A program made the position numbers and the translations under genes. The notes beneath the pieces are model-generated. The model saw only the letters and a program-made list of their open reading frames with translations, had not been told where the DNA came from and made no database searches. From Artemia franciscana (taxonomy: Eukaryota > Arthropoda > Branchiopoda > Anostraca > Artemiidae): DNA of 64,000 nt. Shown here one piece after another: positions 24,342-34,812 of the stretch (its first letter is position 1; every line of letters begins with the position of its first letter). The stretch lies in NCBI RefSeq assembly GCF_032884065.1, contig NC_088875.1, positions 49,154,971-49,218,970 on the forward strand, written 5' to 3'.

Positions 24342-24572
24342 GTAAGCTTGTATAAAGGCCTACATATATTTATATTATAAAAATGAAGAGAACAATTTAG
24401 GTGTATGAAGTCAAGCATTCTCAAAATATCGGCTTGTCGGCTCTTTACTTAATGTAGAATAAATAAAACTTCAAAAACCCCGCAAAATGCATTAAAAGGC
24501 ATTTGGAAATCATATATAGTAACAAGCAAAGTTATCTTGGATATTTTGACTAGTTTTCATCTTAGCTGCTTT

Positions 24573-24859
24573 TAGCGTCCCAAATAACGTTGATTCCTGT
24601 GTATGACTTTGTTTGAAACAATCTGGTTCTCGTACTGGAAACCAACAATTTTCTTCACATTACATTGTAAAGTTCGCCAAAGACGAAGACTTTCAACGAC
24701 GTTCTGACTTGAAAGCTTGAAAATTACACTTGTCGTGGCAACCGTTTTCTTTCTAACGTCGCGGTTACGAAGTAGACCTAATTTTTCTATTAGTAAACTG
24801 TAATCCTGTATTGCAACTTTAAACATAGTAGTATTCCACCAGCTATCATTATGAAGTAT
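24573..24859 (-). CDS. Unrecognised minus-strand open frame with an acceptor-like start
   Basis: The minus-strand frame is open from 24877 to a stop at 24572. In transcript order it is preceded by a pyrimidine-rich stretch and CAG at 24862-24860, which resembles a 3' splice site. The 95-residue product looks protein-like: amphipathic and mixed, with WWNTTMFKVAIQDYSLLIEK near the start and a basic end HRNQRYLGR. I recognise no family and I see no clear donor. It may be the last exon of a nested gene, a transposon ORF remnant, or chance. Base composition is higher in GC than the flanks. Confidence 0.3.
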
Positions 24860-25922
24860 CTGCCAAAAATAATTTAATTATACAATTAGTAGCAATTTTG
24901 ATGTGACTACGTTCGCCAGTGAACATTATGTTATATCCTAGTTGTTGTATTTGCATTAAATATATACGCACTCATCCTATAAATAGCCATAATGTATGTG
25001 AGGCAACTTGATTCATGAGGCAAGTGTGGTAATTTCTTGTGGTTAGTTAGCATATAAAAAGTGATCAAAATAGAGTTGGGCTGTATCTTTATGGTATGTT
25101 GAATAGGTGCGAATAACTTAGCATAATATTAAATTGGGGACGAGTTCATTTGGCCATAGGTCGGAAGCCACTAAAGTTGACTCACTGTTCTTTAATTTGT
25201 TATTCATCCTTCTCTTATAGTTATTTATTATCCAGCCACAGAGAGTAAAATCTTTTTTTTGGCTACAACTTTTAATATGGATAGGATAGTGATGGTTTGA
25301 CTTTTGGGCTCAAAATTCCTGAGGATCTGACTTATGCAATTCTAAGGCTTCTGTTCCCTGCTAAAGCATGCAATTTTGCGAGAAGACTAAGACAGTTTTA
25401 TTTGTTTTTTTTTTTCTTCTTTTTTTTTGCATCAAAAAATATTTATATTGTTTGATTTATTTGCCACAGATCTATTTATTCATCGGGCAATAATTCTAAT
25501 ATGTACACAGAACGGCAGGACCACAGAAAATAGAATTTTTTTTCTCTATTTAGAATGGGAGAAATTTATAAAAATATTTAGAATTGTTTATAGGTTTTTC
25601 AAAGTAATTTTTATTCTGTCGTCGCCACTCCATTTTTGCTAAACATCGATGCTAGATTTTGTGATTCTGATATGTTTGTACTGTAGAAAACCGATGGCTG
25701 TAAGCTGTAGAAAACTGTGAAGTCTGTTTTCTCCACGTAAATAGTAGGTCGTATCTAACAAAGCGAAACTGATAGAAACATTCAGACAGTTCCATTGGAC
25801 AGTAGGAGTCGACAGTAGGAGAGTGTCCACCCTTAAATTAAAGTCAGATTTTTGCCTTGGTTCTGACAGACGAGAGCTGATTTACCAAAGATTCGGGTGG
25901 AACGTTAAAACGAAATCCAAAC

Positions 25923-25925
<3 letters not shown>

Positions 25926-25989
<64 letters not shown>
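25926..25989. repeat. 64-base A homopolymer
   Basis: An uninterrupted A run. It is preceded by no recognisable retrotransposon, so it may be either a retroposed tail or a slippage product. Confidence 0.9.
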
Positions 25990-25992
<3 letters not shown>

Positions 25993-26995
25993 CCAAGTAC
26001 TTAATCCGTCTAATAGTACACTTCATTTACATGATTTAAAAGTAGGAAAAATGATTTTAATTAAGTATTTCAATACAAACGTTTATTGTCATAAAATAAT
26101 GTTTTTGTTAGCCATGATTGAACACAAGATCAAGCTAGCAGGAGAAAAAGGGTTGCAGACTAGTTAAGATGGGGGAGGGAGAGACTGAGGGGAAACTTTA
26201 TGTGAATGTACAGTTCAAAATCATCTTTAATGTTGTATTGTGTAAGTGAAATAACAAATATAGTAATTACTCCTGAAATTCATCGTCGTAAAATACAGAG
26301 ATAGCTTTATTTATTTTTATAAATATTAATTATTGATATGAAAGAAAATTGTGTAGTTTGTCTTTTTTGTTTGTTTGAATTAAAGTTTGTGTTCCCTATA
26401 CATGTTTTGTAATGTTATTTTCTGCTCTCCTTAAGACGAATATCTGGCAATCATTTTATAGCTGAGATCTTACGTTTTTAATCCATCGATTTAAATTTTT
26501 GGAATTTCATGTACTTGGTCACTTTTGATTAAAAATAATTTGAAAATAAGGCGAAAATAAGTTTAAATCCTTCTCTAAGAAAAAGGATCAGCGCTATCAT
26601 TATTTTTACTCTGTAAATTGAAAGATCTGAGACTAATAAATCCTATTATATACAAGTAACTTGTCCTGTTGGTGCAGAGTACAGTTGCAGGCTCGTCGGG
26701 AAATCCCTTGTTTCGGAGGGAGCATATAGCTTAAAATGCGCTCATATTAAAATCCCCTATTTATTTATAGATTATAATTTTTTTCTTTCTTACTATGACA
26801 CCTAGGGAAAAAAATTTAAAGATCAGATAAATTTATTATAAAAAATAATATTTGTTGCATCTTTCAATGACCACTCAACTTATTGGGTTGTTTATCATGG
26901 TTGTTCCCATCCTTACATCCTATTATATATTCATAACTTAATTTATAAACACGCTCACACCCGCACAAAAAATTCTAGTCTCAATGATCAACTTA

Positions 26996-27130
26996 TCAGA
27001 AGAAAACGGTTAAACTTTTGAACTGGCTAATATTTTCTGCCAGACTAATACCCTCTGGTTGAGAATTCCACATTTGTGATCCAGCAAAACGTGGAAATAA
27101 AGATGCTTGTTGAGTATTCCGAGCCTCAGA
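26996..27130 (-). pseudogene. LINE reverse-transcriptase C-terminal tail (relic)
   Basis: In reverse complement the frame reads ARNTQQASLFPRFAGSQMWN followed by SQPEGI...ISQFKSL and a stop. This follows the C-terminal pattern of many non-LTR polyproteins (R-N-x ... F ... G ... LWN-xLP-xxI ... L-x-x-FK). It resembles the tail at 29703-29911. It is only about 45 codons long and was probably left by 5' truncation. Confidence 0.55.
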
Positions 27131-27674
27131 CACTTAATTCCCATGAATTCTTAGTTTCATTATAATGATAAAATTAGTTTGACCTAATCAAAAGTTAACC
27201 TAAAAAGTTAATTATCGGTTGCTTATACTCTGTTGTGAAATCATTTGATCGATGAGAATAAAGATGCTTACTGATTTACATTTCTGGTTTTTGTTTTGTT
27301 TGATGTCCTCTCTCCTGGAATACTGTTAATATGAAAGAGTCTTTGAATGTTCTTGTAAGATTTTTTTTTACTTCTCTGGCAGGCCCTAAAAAATATATTG
27401 GTAGTTGCTACTCTATTGTGAAATGATATTATGAATGAGAAAATTTCTGTTTGATTTGCATATGAAAAAGAAATGGCTTGTTCTAACTATCTATTTGAGG
27501 GTTTCCGGAATGCCCCAAGGTTCAAATACGGCAGCAATCAAAATTCATATCTCCTCACTAACCAGACAAGCAGTGTTTTTGGCTGACAGATCCTCAGAAT
27601 GAATATTATATAAAAAAATAATTAACTTCTAGATAATTTGTTTTATTTTTATCTACATCGTTTAGCTTTTGCGT

Positions 27675-27905
27675 AAAAAATTTACCCTTGAACGGCACTC
27701 GAGTGGCAACCAGAGGGAACCCGAAGAAGAGGAAGGCCAAAAAATACACTTCGTCGTACATAACAGCGAGACCTGAAGTTTATCAATTCGACAATCCAAC
27801 TCCAATGGGAAGACGTGTGTGCAGCAGCACATATGAGGGATGATTGGCGGCTCTTTCTGGAAGTCCTGGATGCCTCTGGCAATATAGGAAGAACTAAGGT
27901 CTAAG
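27675..27905 (+). pseudogene. LINE ORF2 C-terminal remnant
   Basis: A GC-richer stretch whose frames include a basic GNPKKRKAKK-type segment and, after a frame change, WEDVCAAAHMRDDWRLFLEV before a stop. The order (Arg/Pro/Lys-rich segment, then W-x-x-V, then a D-x-W-R motif) is that of the last residues of RTE and CR1-type polyproteins. Frameshifts show it is dead. Confidence 0.45.
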
Positions 27906-29467
27906 GAATGGACTAGGCCTCATGAGCACTAGTAGGAATACTTTGGAGAGACAAAAATAACACAATATTATCCTTAAATATAAAAAAACAAAAATTCCAT
28001 TGCTCCTATCTCCTCTGGGAAAGAACATAATCAAATGACCAACTATGGTCATGGGTCAATATATTTTATATGTTGAAGTGCATGTCGAAATTACTTCCAC
28101 TTATTCATTCAACTTTAAAATAAGTTTTAAGCTGTATTATTTGATTTGTTGTAAAAAGAGTTAGACTTTTGTTAACTGACGATACATATGATCTGAACTG
28201 GTTTTTCTCGAATAAGGTTATTGCAGTCCTTTAGAATTTTTTGGCAAAAAAAAAAAAAGAGAAGAAAGAACCAATCTAAACAATGGCCGTCTCTTTTCAT
28301 TGGAGAGACGGCGGATTTATTGGGTTATATATCAATATATTTCATATGTTAAAAAGTATAGCAACTTTTCTTTCAAAAATTCCTTTAAAATTAAAATAAG
28401 TTTATCGGCAACCTCATTATTTTTTTTTTTGCTTAGAAGCGGAATAAACGACCTTTCTAACTAACTGTCCCGTCTCTTTTTTTGTTCTGTCTAGATTTTT
28501 TTTCTAATTCTAATGGGGGGGGGGAGAGGATTTGTCGCTTTTCTCGATTTTTTCGCTGAAAATACCAGAAAAAGTATTTTCCAATATAGATAACAAAAAA
28601 GAATTTTTTTTTAGAAAAAAAGCTTTTTCGATAACTCTAAATTCTGGGATGGATTTAGTATTGCTAAAAAAGTTTATTTGCCAGTCATACCAATTTATTA
28701 GTAAATTATGTTAAATGAATCTTGGTAAAAAAAAAATAAAATAAAAAATTGTTGACCGTTGTAAAATTTTTCGATTTTTCAAAATTATATTTATTGGGTT
28801 TTCTCGTGTCTTTTATGCCAGTTTAACAATTAACTGACTGCCATTCAATCTAAGAAATGATAGACTGAGGAAAATAATACATACTTAGAACTTCCCTTTA
28901 ATTATTAGCAAAATCGGTCGAAAACTTCCGGAAGCACTGTTTTCTATCCTTTAATTTTAAAGTATTTTTATATCTAACAATTTCATCAAATTCTTTTTGA
29001 TCCTAAGCTTTACAATACTATTCGCACAAATTGAGGGAAGGGGACGTGTCTCAGGGACAGAGGCATCCTGATGTGATGCTTTTAGGTGCTGCTTCCCTAT
29101 TGAAAAGTTCGGAAATGTCCTAAAGTACCTAAAATGTCCTTTTTTTTATGCTGAACCGGTTTAAATTCAAATGGCTTCTACCTCCTTCTGGACAAATTAA
29201 TAGTTTATGGCCATGCACTATACTGTTCCCTGAGCAAAGAATTCGAGGAATGCATCTTATGACAGTTTCCTACTGGAAAAGTATCTTTTTCAGCCATTAA
29301 AATTACCAAATAATACAGATTCCTATGCTATTTTGACGTTTCGGCTGGAGGGGGATTCCACTCCCACCCCTCCTAATGACTGACTTGAATACAGGATTTG
29401 AAATTTTATAGAGAAAAAGCTAACAATTCATTCGTTTTCAGTATTAAAGGTTTTTTCAATTTTTTAG

Positions 29468-29645
29468 GGTTTGTCTGAGATTCATGTCAATACTTCCAGT
29501 CTTTTATGTGACTGCCAACTTCGATGGTTAACTGAGTGGTTACGTGTTATTGATTTCGGCTCAGAAATGATTATGAAGTGTGCTCACCCAGAAACATTAC
29601 AAGGATTACCCTTGGCGGCGGTGCCTCTACAGTCACTAGTTTGTG
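29468..29645 (+). CDS. LRIG: LRIG exon: LRR C-terminal cap (window residues 167-226)
   Basis: Acceptor TTTTTTAG, donor GTATGT; phase 0 to phase 1. It encodes the end of the last LRR and the LRRCT cap with four cysteines (window residues 180, 182, 204, 225) in the LCDCQLRWL ... KCAHPETLQG ... SLVC arrangement. LRRCT disulphides normally pair the first with the third and the second with the fourth. The CDCQLxWL and CAHPExLxG segments are characteristic of LRIGs. The frame stays open past the donor to 29911 and joins a LINE relic (see findings). Confidence 0.96.
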
Positions 29646-29702
29646 GTATGTATGTTTATTCTTCCTTTATATGCAAATTGTTGCTGAAGGTTAGACAATT
29701 CA

Positions 29703-29911
29703 TATTATTGTTTCTTCTTTTAACTCGGATACGAGGTAATACTGAGGTTCCTCGATTAGCTTCAAGTAGGTCTTCTTTTCCACTTATTTACAGAGCTTCA
29801 AAACTTTGGAATAAACTGAGTATAGATATCAAGGAAATAGGTAGCCTTGACCAGTTTAAGTCTGATTTACGTGTGGAGTTGCTCGGTAGGTATGCTTTTG
29901 AAACAGATTAA
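29703..29911 (+). pseudogene. LINE reverse-transcriptase C-terminal tail, in frame with the preceding LRIG exon
   Basis: The frame reads LLTRIRGNTEVPRLASSRSS, then SKLWNKLSIDIKEIGSLDQF, then a KSDL-type end and a stop after 70 codons. This is the standard C-terminal signature of non-LTR polyproteins (TR-x-R-x-N ... P ... LWN-x-L ... I ... L-x-x-F-K). It has no internal stop. It lies 57 bases downstream of the LRRCT exon's donor, same strand and same frame. Confidence 0.7.
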
Positions 29912-30854
29912 CTAAAATAAATTTTACATAGCTTATTCATTTGTAATATTTATGTATTTTTTTGTTGTTGTCTTGGGGTCACGCAAGGAAGTGTATTGTT
30001 TTTTTTTTTTTTTTTTTTTTGTTGATTTCGGTATATGGTCTCATTCTCCATATTTTCTTATTCTCCATATTGTCTCTTTATTTTCTTTGAATTTAGCACA
30101 GCCTCGCAAGCTTCGCTTATGTTGTGCTATTGATTAATAAATGTTTATTTCTAATAAAATTGTCTACTACTAACTCACTCCTTGGGTTAAGATTTGTATT
30201 CTCCTTTAGATAATAAAAAAAAAGAACTGTTACGTAAGAAGAAAATGATACAAAACAGCTTTTTTTGACCAAGGAAGCTCTCCATAAATTTTCCTTCCTG
30301 GAAATTACCTAGTTTTGTCTGATATTCATTTTACTATTATGTTTTTGATTTTCTTAATGTTAATTATCGACAGAAGCTTTTAATTGGGTTTTAATTAAAA
30401 CTAATTTTTGCAGTCCTTTTCAGTGGAGATATTTCTAATATCTATTTTTTAATATGAAACAGTTTTTGAATATTCCATATTTTTTTCTTTAGCGGTTTCA
30501 TGTCTATTTGACGGTGCATAGTATGCCTTGGACGGTACTTAAGTGTTACAGCCACCACACTCAAGAAGTGAAGTTAGTTTAATCCTAATGAAATATCCTA
30601 ATATGATGAAATATAAATATAATCCTAAAAAAGAATGAAATATAATCCTAAATATAATGAAAATATAATACTTTAGTAACAAAACTATTGAAACACAACC
30701 GAGAACAACAGAGAAATATGGAAATCATGCCACCCAGAACGCATTATATTAAATGGTATTTAAATGGTTTCTAACCTAACCAAAATACCAACTATATATA
30801 TACAATCTATATATATAAAAATAAGTTGCTTGTTTGTGTGTCTGTTGACTGACA

Positions 30855-31259
30855 GATCTGAATACGGATTGTTTTTCCCATGGACAACCGGGACACAAAT
30901 GACGACCGGGACACACGGAATATAAATGACGACCGGGACACTCAAAGAGAAATTACAGACCAGGACACAAATGACGACCGGGACACAGGGAATATAAATG
31001 ACGACCGGGACACTCGGAGAGAAATTACAGACTGGGACACCGGGACACTAATGACGACCTGGACACAGGGAATATAAATGACGACCGGGACACAAGGACA
31101 CTATTACAACGGGGACGCCGGGGGGCACAGGGGGGATATATAAATGACGATGGGGACACAGGGAATGTTCGATTAGCAATCACAATCAACAAAGCTCAAG
31201 GGCAATCATTAGAATAATGAGGTATAGATCTGAATACGGATTGTTTTTCCCATGGACAA
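30855..31259. repeat. 33-base direct repeats enclosing a minisatellite
   Basis: A 33-base sequence starting GATCTGAATACGGATTGTTT occurs exactly at 30855-30887 and 31227-31259. Between them (30885-31164) the core AAATGACGACCGGGACAC recurs about seven times with spacers such as AGGGAATAT and AGAGAAATTACAGAC. This leaves an open frame that reads as repeated Asp-Asp-Arg-Asp-Thr. That frame is an artefact of the repeat. Confidence 0.85.
31167..31217 (+). pseudogene. Helitron helicase fragment 1
   Basis: It translates to VRLAITINKAQGQSLE and a stop. A(M/I)TINKxQGQ(S/T) is the conserved late helicase motif of Helitron Pif1-like helicases. Only 16 codons remain. Confidence 0.85.
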
Positions 31260-31364
31260 TTATATGTTGCATGTTCAAGAGTCGGTAAACCTGACAATCT
31301 ATTTATATGCTCAGACAATGGGACAGCAAAGAATGTTGTATATTCGCAAGTTTTACGTAGTTAA
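31227..31364 (+). pseudogene. Helitron helicase C-terminus, fragment 2
   Basis: It translates to DLNTDCFSHGQLYVACSRVG followed by KPDNLFI, an NGTAKNVVY segment and a stop. FSHGQLYVACSRV and the KNVVY end are the conserved last motif and terminus of Helitron Rep/helicases. In a full protein this follows fragment 1 after roughly 25 residues; here nine bases separate them, so an internal deletion has occurred. Confidence 0.88.
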
Positions 31365-31365
31365 A

Positions 31366-31434
<69 letters not shown>

Positions 31435-32187
31435 CCACTAATTAGGTGTTGGGGTGCTAACCCAACAGCTAGTATTTATTTAAAATATACCTACATTGTT
31501 GTTTATCTCTCTCACGTTAAGCTTATTATCACCGAGTACGTACTGAAATACAGAAAGGAACCGGTTCTACTCAGACCAAGAACTTGAGTGTGGTGGCTAT
31601 AAGACATAAGTTTTCTTTGGACCTCTCCATCTTGAAATATTCCGTCTAGGACTGTAATTTTTTCCACAAAAGGACGCTCTTAGAAAAGTCATCCTAACAT
31701 CATAATGCAGCGTTCATTTACTGGTTATTTTCGGGTGGTTCTGGAGAGTCTACCCCGACGAGAGTCGAATGTGTCAGCTCAAATAAAAAACATTCCCCTG
31801 TCACGTGCCAATTAAATCAAAATTTTTTATTTTTGAGTGGTTTTGCCGAGAAAGTGATGTGATTCTGACGGCGAAGCACCTAACGTTCTCAGTGGATTCC
31901 AATCAATCAATTTGTTCAACCAATAAATTCACAACAATAACATTTTGAGATGTAGTTCAAACTCTAATAAAGAATCTCTTTTCGGCGGAAAAACATATTT
32001 TTTCAATTCTGATCCGAAACATACGCATACTGAATATTTGCTAACAATACGTTTCTTATGGAGTGACGTAAGATCCAACTGTCAAAACGAAATGCGACTT
32101 CTGAGTAGAATAGAATATTATTTTAAAAATTTCTATCACAGCATGGTTGCCGACTTTGAATTTAACGTCAAACAAGCACTGGTATAG

Positions 32188-32345
<158 letters not shown>

Positions 32346-32609
32346 TCGAAAGAACTTGACGTTCACGTCAAACATAATTCATTCTACAAACTACATAAAA
32401 AAGAGTGGACGATTAGTTAAAAAGTCAAAAATAAAAAGAAACAGATAACAATAAAATTAATGAAAATACTTAAAAAATATAATGAGTCAAAACTTAGTTA
32501 AAAGTAAAAATAAAAAATAAATAGATAACAATAAAATTAATGACTAATTTTCCTGGCTATTATATAACTCAACCAAACTCGGAACAAAACTCTTCCGATA
32601 TCTCATGTT

Positions 32610-32900
32610 TAACGGGGATGGGAGTCAGTTTGGGGATATGTGACTGTCTGTTGTGGGAGTGGGACTTTTGTTAGAGTGTCTCTTTAATCTAAAACATAGA
32701 TGTGGCTATCCGGAAACGATGTAAGAATTAAATATGTAGGATCCGTCTCTGTTCAATCGCTTCTTTGTGGCATGTATATCCAGGCTTTCTTCATATGCAA
32801 ATGGATGTTTGAGGATAGACAATTGCTATTGTTATTACTATTATTACTTTTTTATTGTTGAAACTGGTTCCTCGAGTTGTAACTGATATTCTGAGGTTGA
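32610..32900 (+). pseudogene. Dead duplicate of the LRRCT exon and its downstream intron
   Basis: Read in the frame of exon 29468-29645, this stretch gives GICDCLLWEW (living exon: LLCDCQLRWL). Then come CGYPETM, a stop, ELNM, a stop and DPSLFNRFFVAC, where the exon has CAHPETLQGL...VPLQSLVC. The nucleotide match continues past the donor position, where TTTGTGG|CATGTAT replaces TTTGTG|GTATGTAT, through TTCATATGCAAAT and TAGACAATT, and reaches the LINE-tail bases GGTTCCTCGA. The donor GT is lost and nonsense codons are present, so it cannot act as this exon. Confidence 0.72.
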
Positions 32901-33599
32901 ATTGCTCTTTAAAAGGATTTCGCCTTGCTAAACCCTATCATTACTTGATAAGTGCTTTAAAAATTAACAATAAAATAGTAAATTTGTCAGGCTCTACCAA
33001 CTTAAGAGCAAAGGTTATTATCTTTTGTAATTAAAGTGTCTAATATTTGGTTGTTTTATTAGCTACGTAGCTGATATTCCTTGAGGTTACCTACGTCTTC
33101 TCTCTTTTCCCTTTATTTTTATTTCTATCGGAAACAGTACGAGCTACTACGTGCAAAGTCATCATTTATAGGTGTAAACTCCTAATATTTGGGACGGGAT
33201 AGGTGAGGGAATTATGCCAGGGACATGGACTCGATGCTTTAAAAATTTGGTTTTTGCTTGTTTTATTAAACCGAGCTAGCCTACCATGTCAAAACAGAAT
33301 AAGTAAATCTTTAAAACGATAGGTACATAGCCACTAGGAAGAAAAAGAGTAACAATCAAACAAGGCGTCTACAAAATTGAAAAAGTGGAAGGATTTAAAC
33401 CATAAAAAGATAAAAAATCTTAACATTACAAGAGAACAAAATGAAAAAGCCAAAGCAATAACTTTTTTGCTCAGAGTAGTTATTTTTTTACATTGGCGTG
33501 ATTTTTTCTTTGTAGTCACTTCAATTTAGATACTTTCCTTTTTTGAAAAAAAAAATACTGTTAGGTTTTAAATTCTTTCTTGTTTCAATACTTTGAACG

Positions 33600-33790
33600 C
33601 CTTGTTGCGTACATGTGAAACTTACACTACCATATAAGGCCATATCGAGGGGGGGGGAGGATGATTGACCCCCTCCCCCTGAAATGTTCTCCTGACTCGT
33701 AAGACGTAATAAAAAACGCATATAACACATTTTTGATGCGTTTTTTAATTTTGTTTTGTAGTCCCCCCCCTAACAAAATCCTGGAATACG
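33600..33790. repeat. Dispersed repeat, family 3
   Basis: CCCCTCCCCCTGAAATGTTC, ACTCGTAAGACGTAATAAA and TTTTTGATGCGTTTTTTAA match 10445-10610 in order. A shorter related piece (CAAATCCCCTGAAATGTCAT) is at 40455. Confidence 0.5.
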
Positions 33791-34194
33791 GCCTTGTTGT
33801 CATATATATCTTAGAATATATAAGTGGGAATGTGGGTGAAAAATCGAAAAAAAGTTTAAAACATATGGCACCAGATAGCTTAACAACAAGTCGCTTTCAT
33901 TTGAAATTGTATTCGTCTTTTGGAATCAACAATTTGTTAATGTTTGAGTTTAGACAGACAAAATGAGTTGTCAAATTTAACGAACTAGTTTTTCTTGTTT
34001 GTTTTCACGGTAAAACAATGGCAACACTGCCCTTTGATGTTCCTGTAAAAACTGTATATGGCTAGCTTTGAAAAAACTAGCTTTTCAGGTATGAATAGAT
34101 CTGAGTCTGGGTTCGAGTAAAAAAAATGAAGTATTTTGATGTTTTCGGTACTTTGAGGGACTCAAATTGATCTGATTACTGATCTGAGCCTGTA

Positions 34195-34812
34195 TCAAAC
34201 AGTTCGTGGTAACGAACTGTAGTAAGGAGCGACCCGGCTCAATAGTAAACGAAACTCTAAAAAACGGAAGTTTGATTCTAAAATATATATCAAATGAATC
34301 AGATTTTCATGCTGATATTAAATATATAAGTTTCATCAAATTTAGTCTTTGTCATCAAAAGTTACGAACCTAAGAAAATTTGCCTTATTTTGGAAAATAG
34401 GGAGAAACATCCCCTAAAAGTCATATAATCCTAAAAGTCGAAAATCACACCATCGTATTCGGCGTATTAGAGAATCCTACAGTAAAAATTTCAAGCTCTT
34501 ATCGACAAAAATGTGGAATTTCGTATTTTTTGCCAGAAGACAAATCACGGGTGCTTGTTTATTTGTTTGTTTTTGTTTTTTTTTCCCAGGGGTCATCGTA
34601 TCGACCAAGTTGTCCTAGAATGTCGCAAGAGGGCTCATTCTAACGGAAATGAAAAGTTCTAGTGCCCTTTTTAAGTGACCAAAAAAATTGGAGGGCACCT
34701 AGGCCCCCTCCCACGCTCATTTTTTCTCTAAAGTCAATGGATCAAAATTTTGAGACAGCCATTTTGTTCCGCATAGTCAAAAACCATAATAACTATGTCT
34801 TTGGGAATGACT
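34195..34812 (+). repeat. Palindrome-family element, copy E (truncated)
   Basis: It starts TCAAACAG with the perfect palindrome and follows copy D for about 615 bases, through GAGGGCACCTAGGCCCCCTC and AACTATGTCTTTGGGAATGA. It then stops abruptly. The distal hairpin is absent. Confidence 0.85.

Larger units (their letters stand above)
24342..29467 (+). other. LRIG intron, 5.1 kb
   Basis: Donor GTAAGC, acceptor TTTTTTAG. It holds a minus-strand open frame (24573-24859), a 64-base A tract and two LINE C-terminal relics (26996-27130 and 27675-27905). The rest, including 28000-29440, is AT-rich with no identified feature. Confidence 0.85.
30806..31472 (+). mobile_element. Non-autonomous Helitron, 667 bp
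   Basis: It has the structural hallmarks of Helitrons. The 5' end TCTATATATATAAAAATAAG follows an A. The 3' end is the hairpin TGTTGGG-GTGCTAA-CCCAACA, one base, then CTAG, followed by T. There is no target duplication. It carries two pieces of the Helitron helicase C-terminus, a minisatellite and a TA tract (31369-31431). The Rep domain and most of the helicase are gone, so it could only move with help from elsewhere. The host sequence reads ACAA|TATTTATT, matching the A|T target rule. Confidence 0.9.
30534..31614. mobile_element. Inverted-repeat transposon, copy M4, split by a Helitron
   Basis: The left end GGTACTTAAGTGTTACAGCC and right end GAGTGTGGTGGCTATAAGAC form the inverted termini. 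The flanks CCTTGGAC (30526-30533) and CTTTGGAC (31615-31622) are an 8-bp duplication with one mismatch. Removing 30806-31472 leaves a roughly 415-bp element that lines up with M1 across the joint. Confidence 0.85.

Noticed and set aside
30880..31077. 65-codon open frame of repeated Asp-Asp-Arg-Asp-Thr
   Set aside because: It translates the minisatellite inside the Helitron and is not a protein gene.
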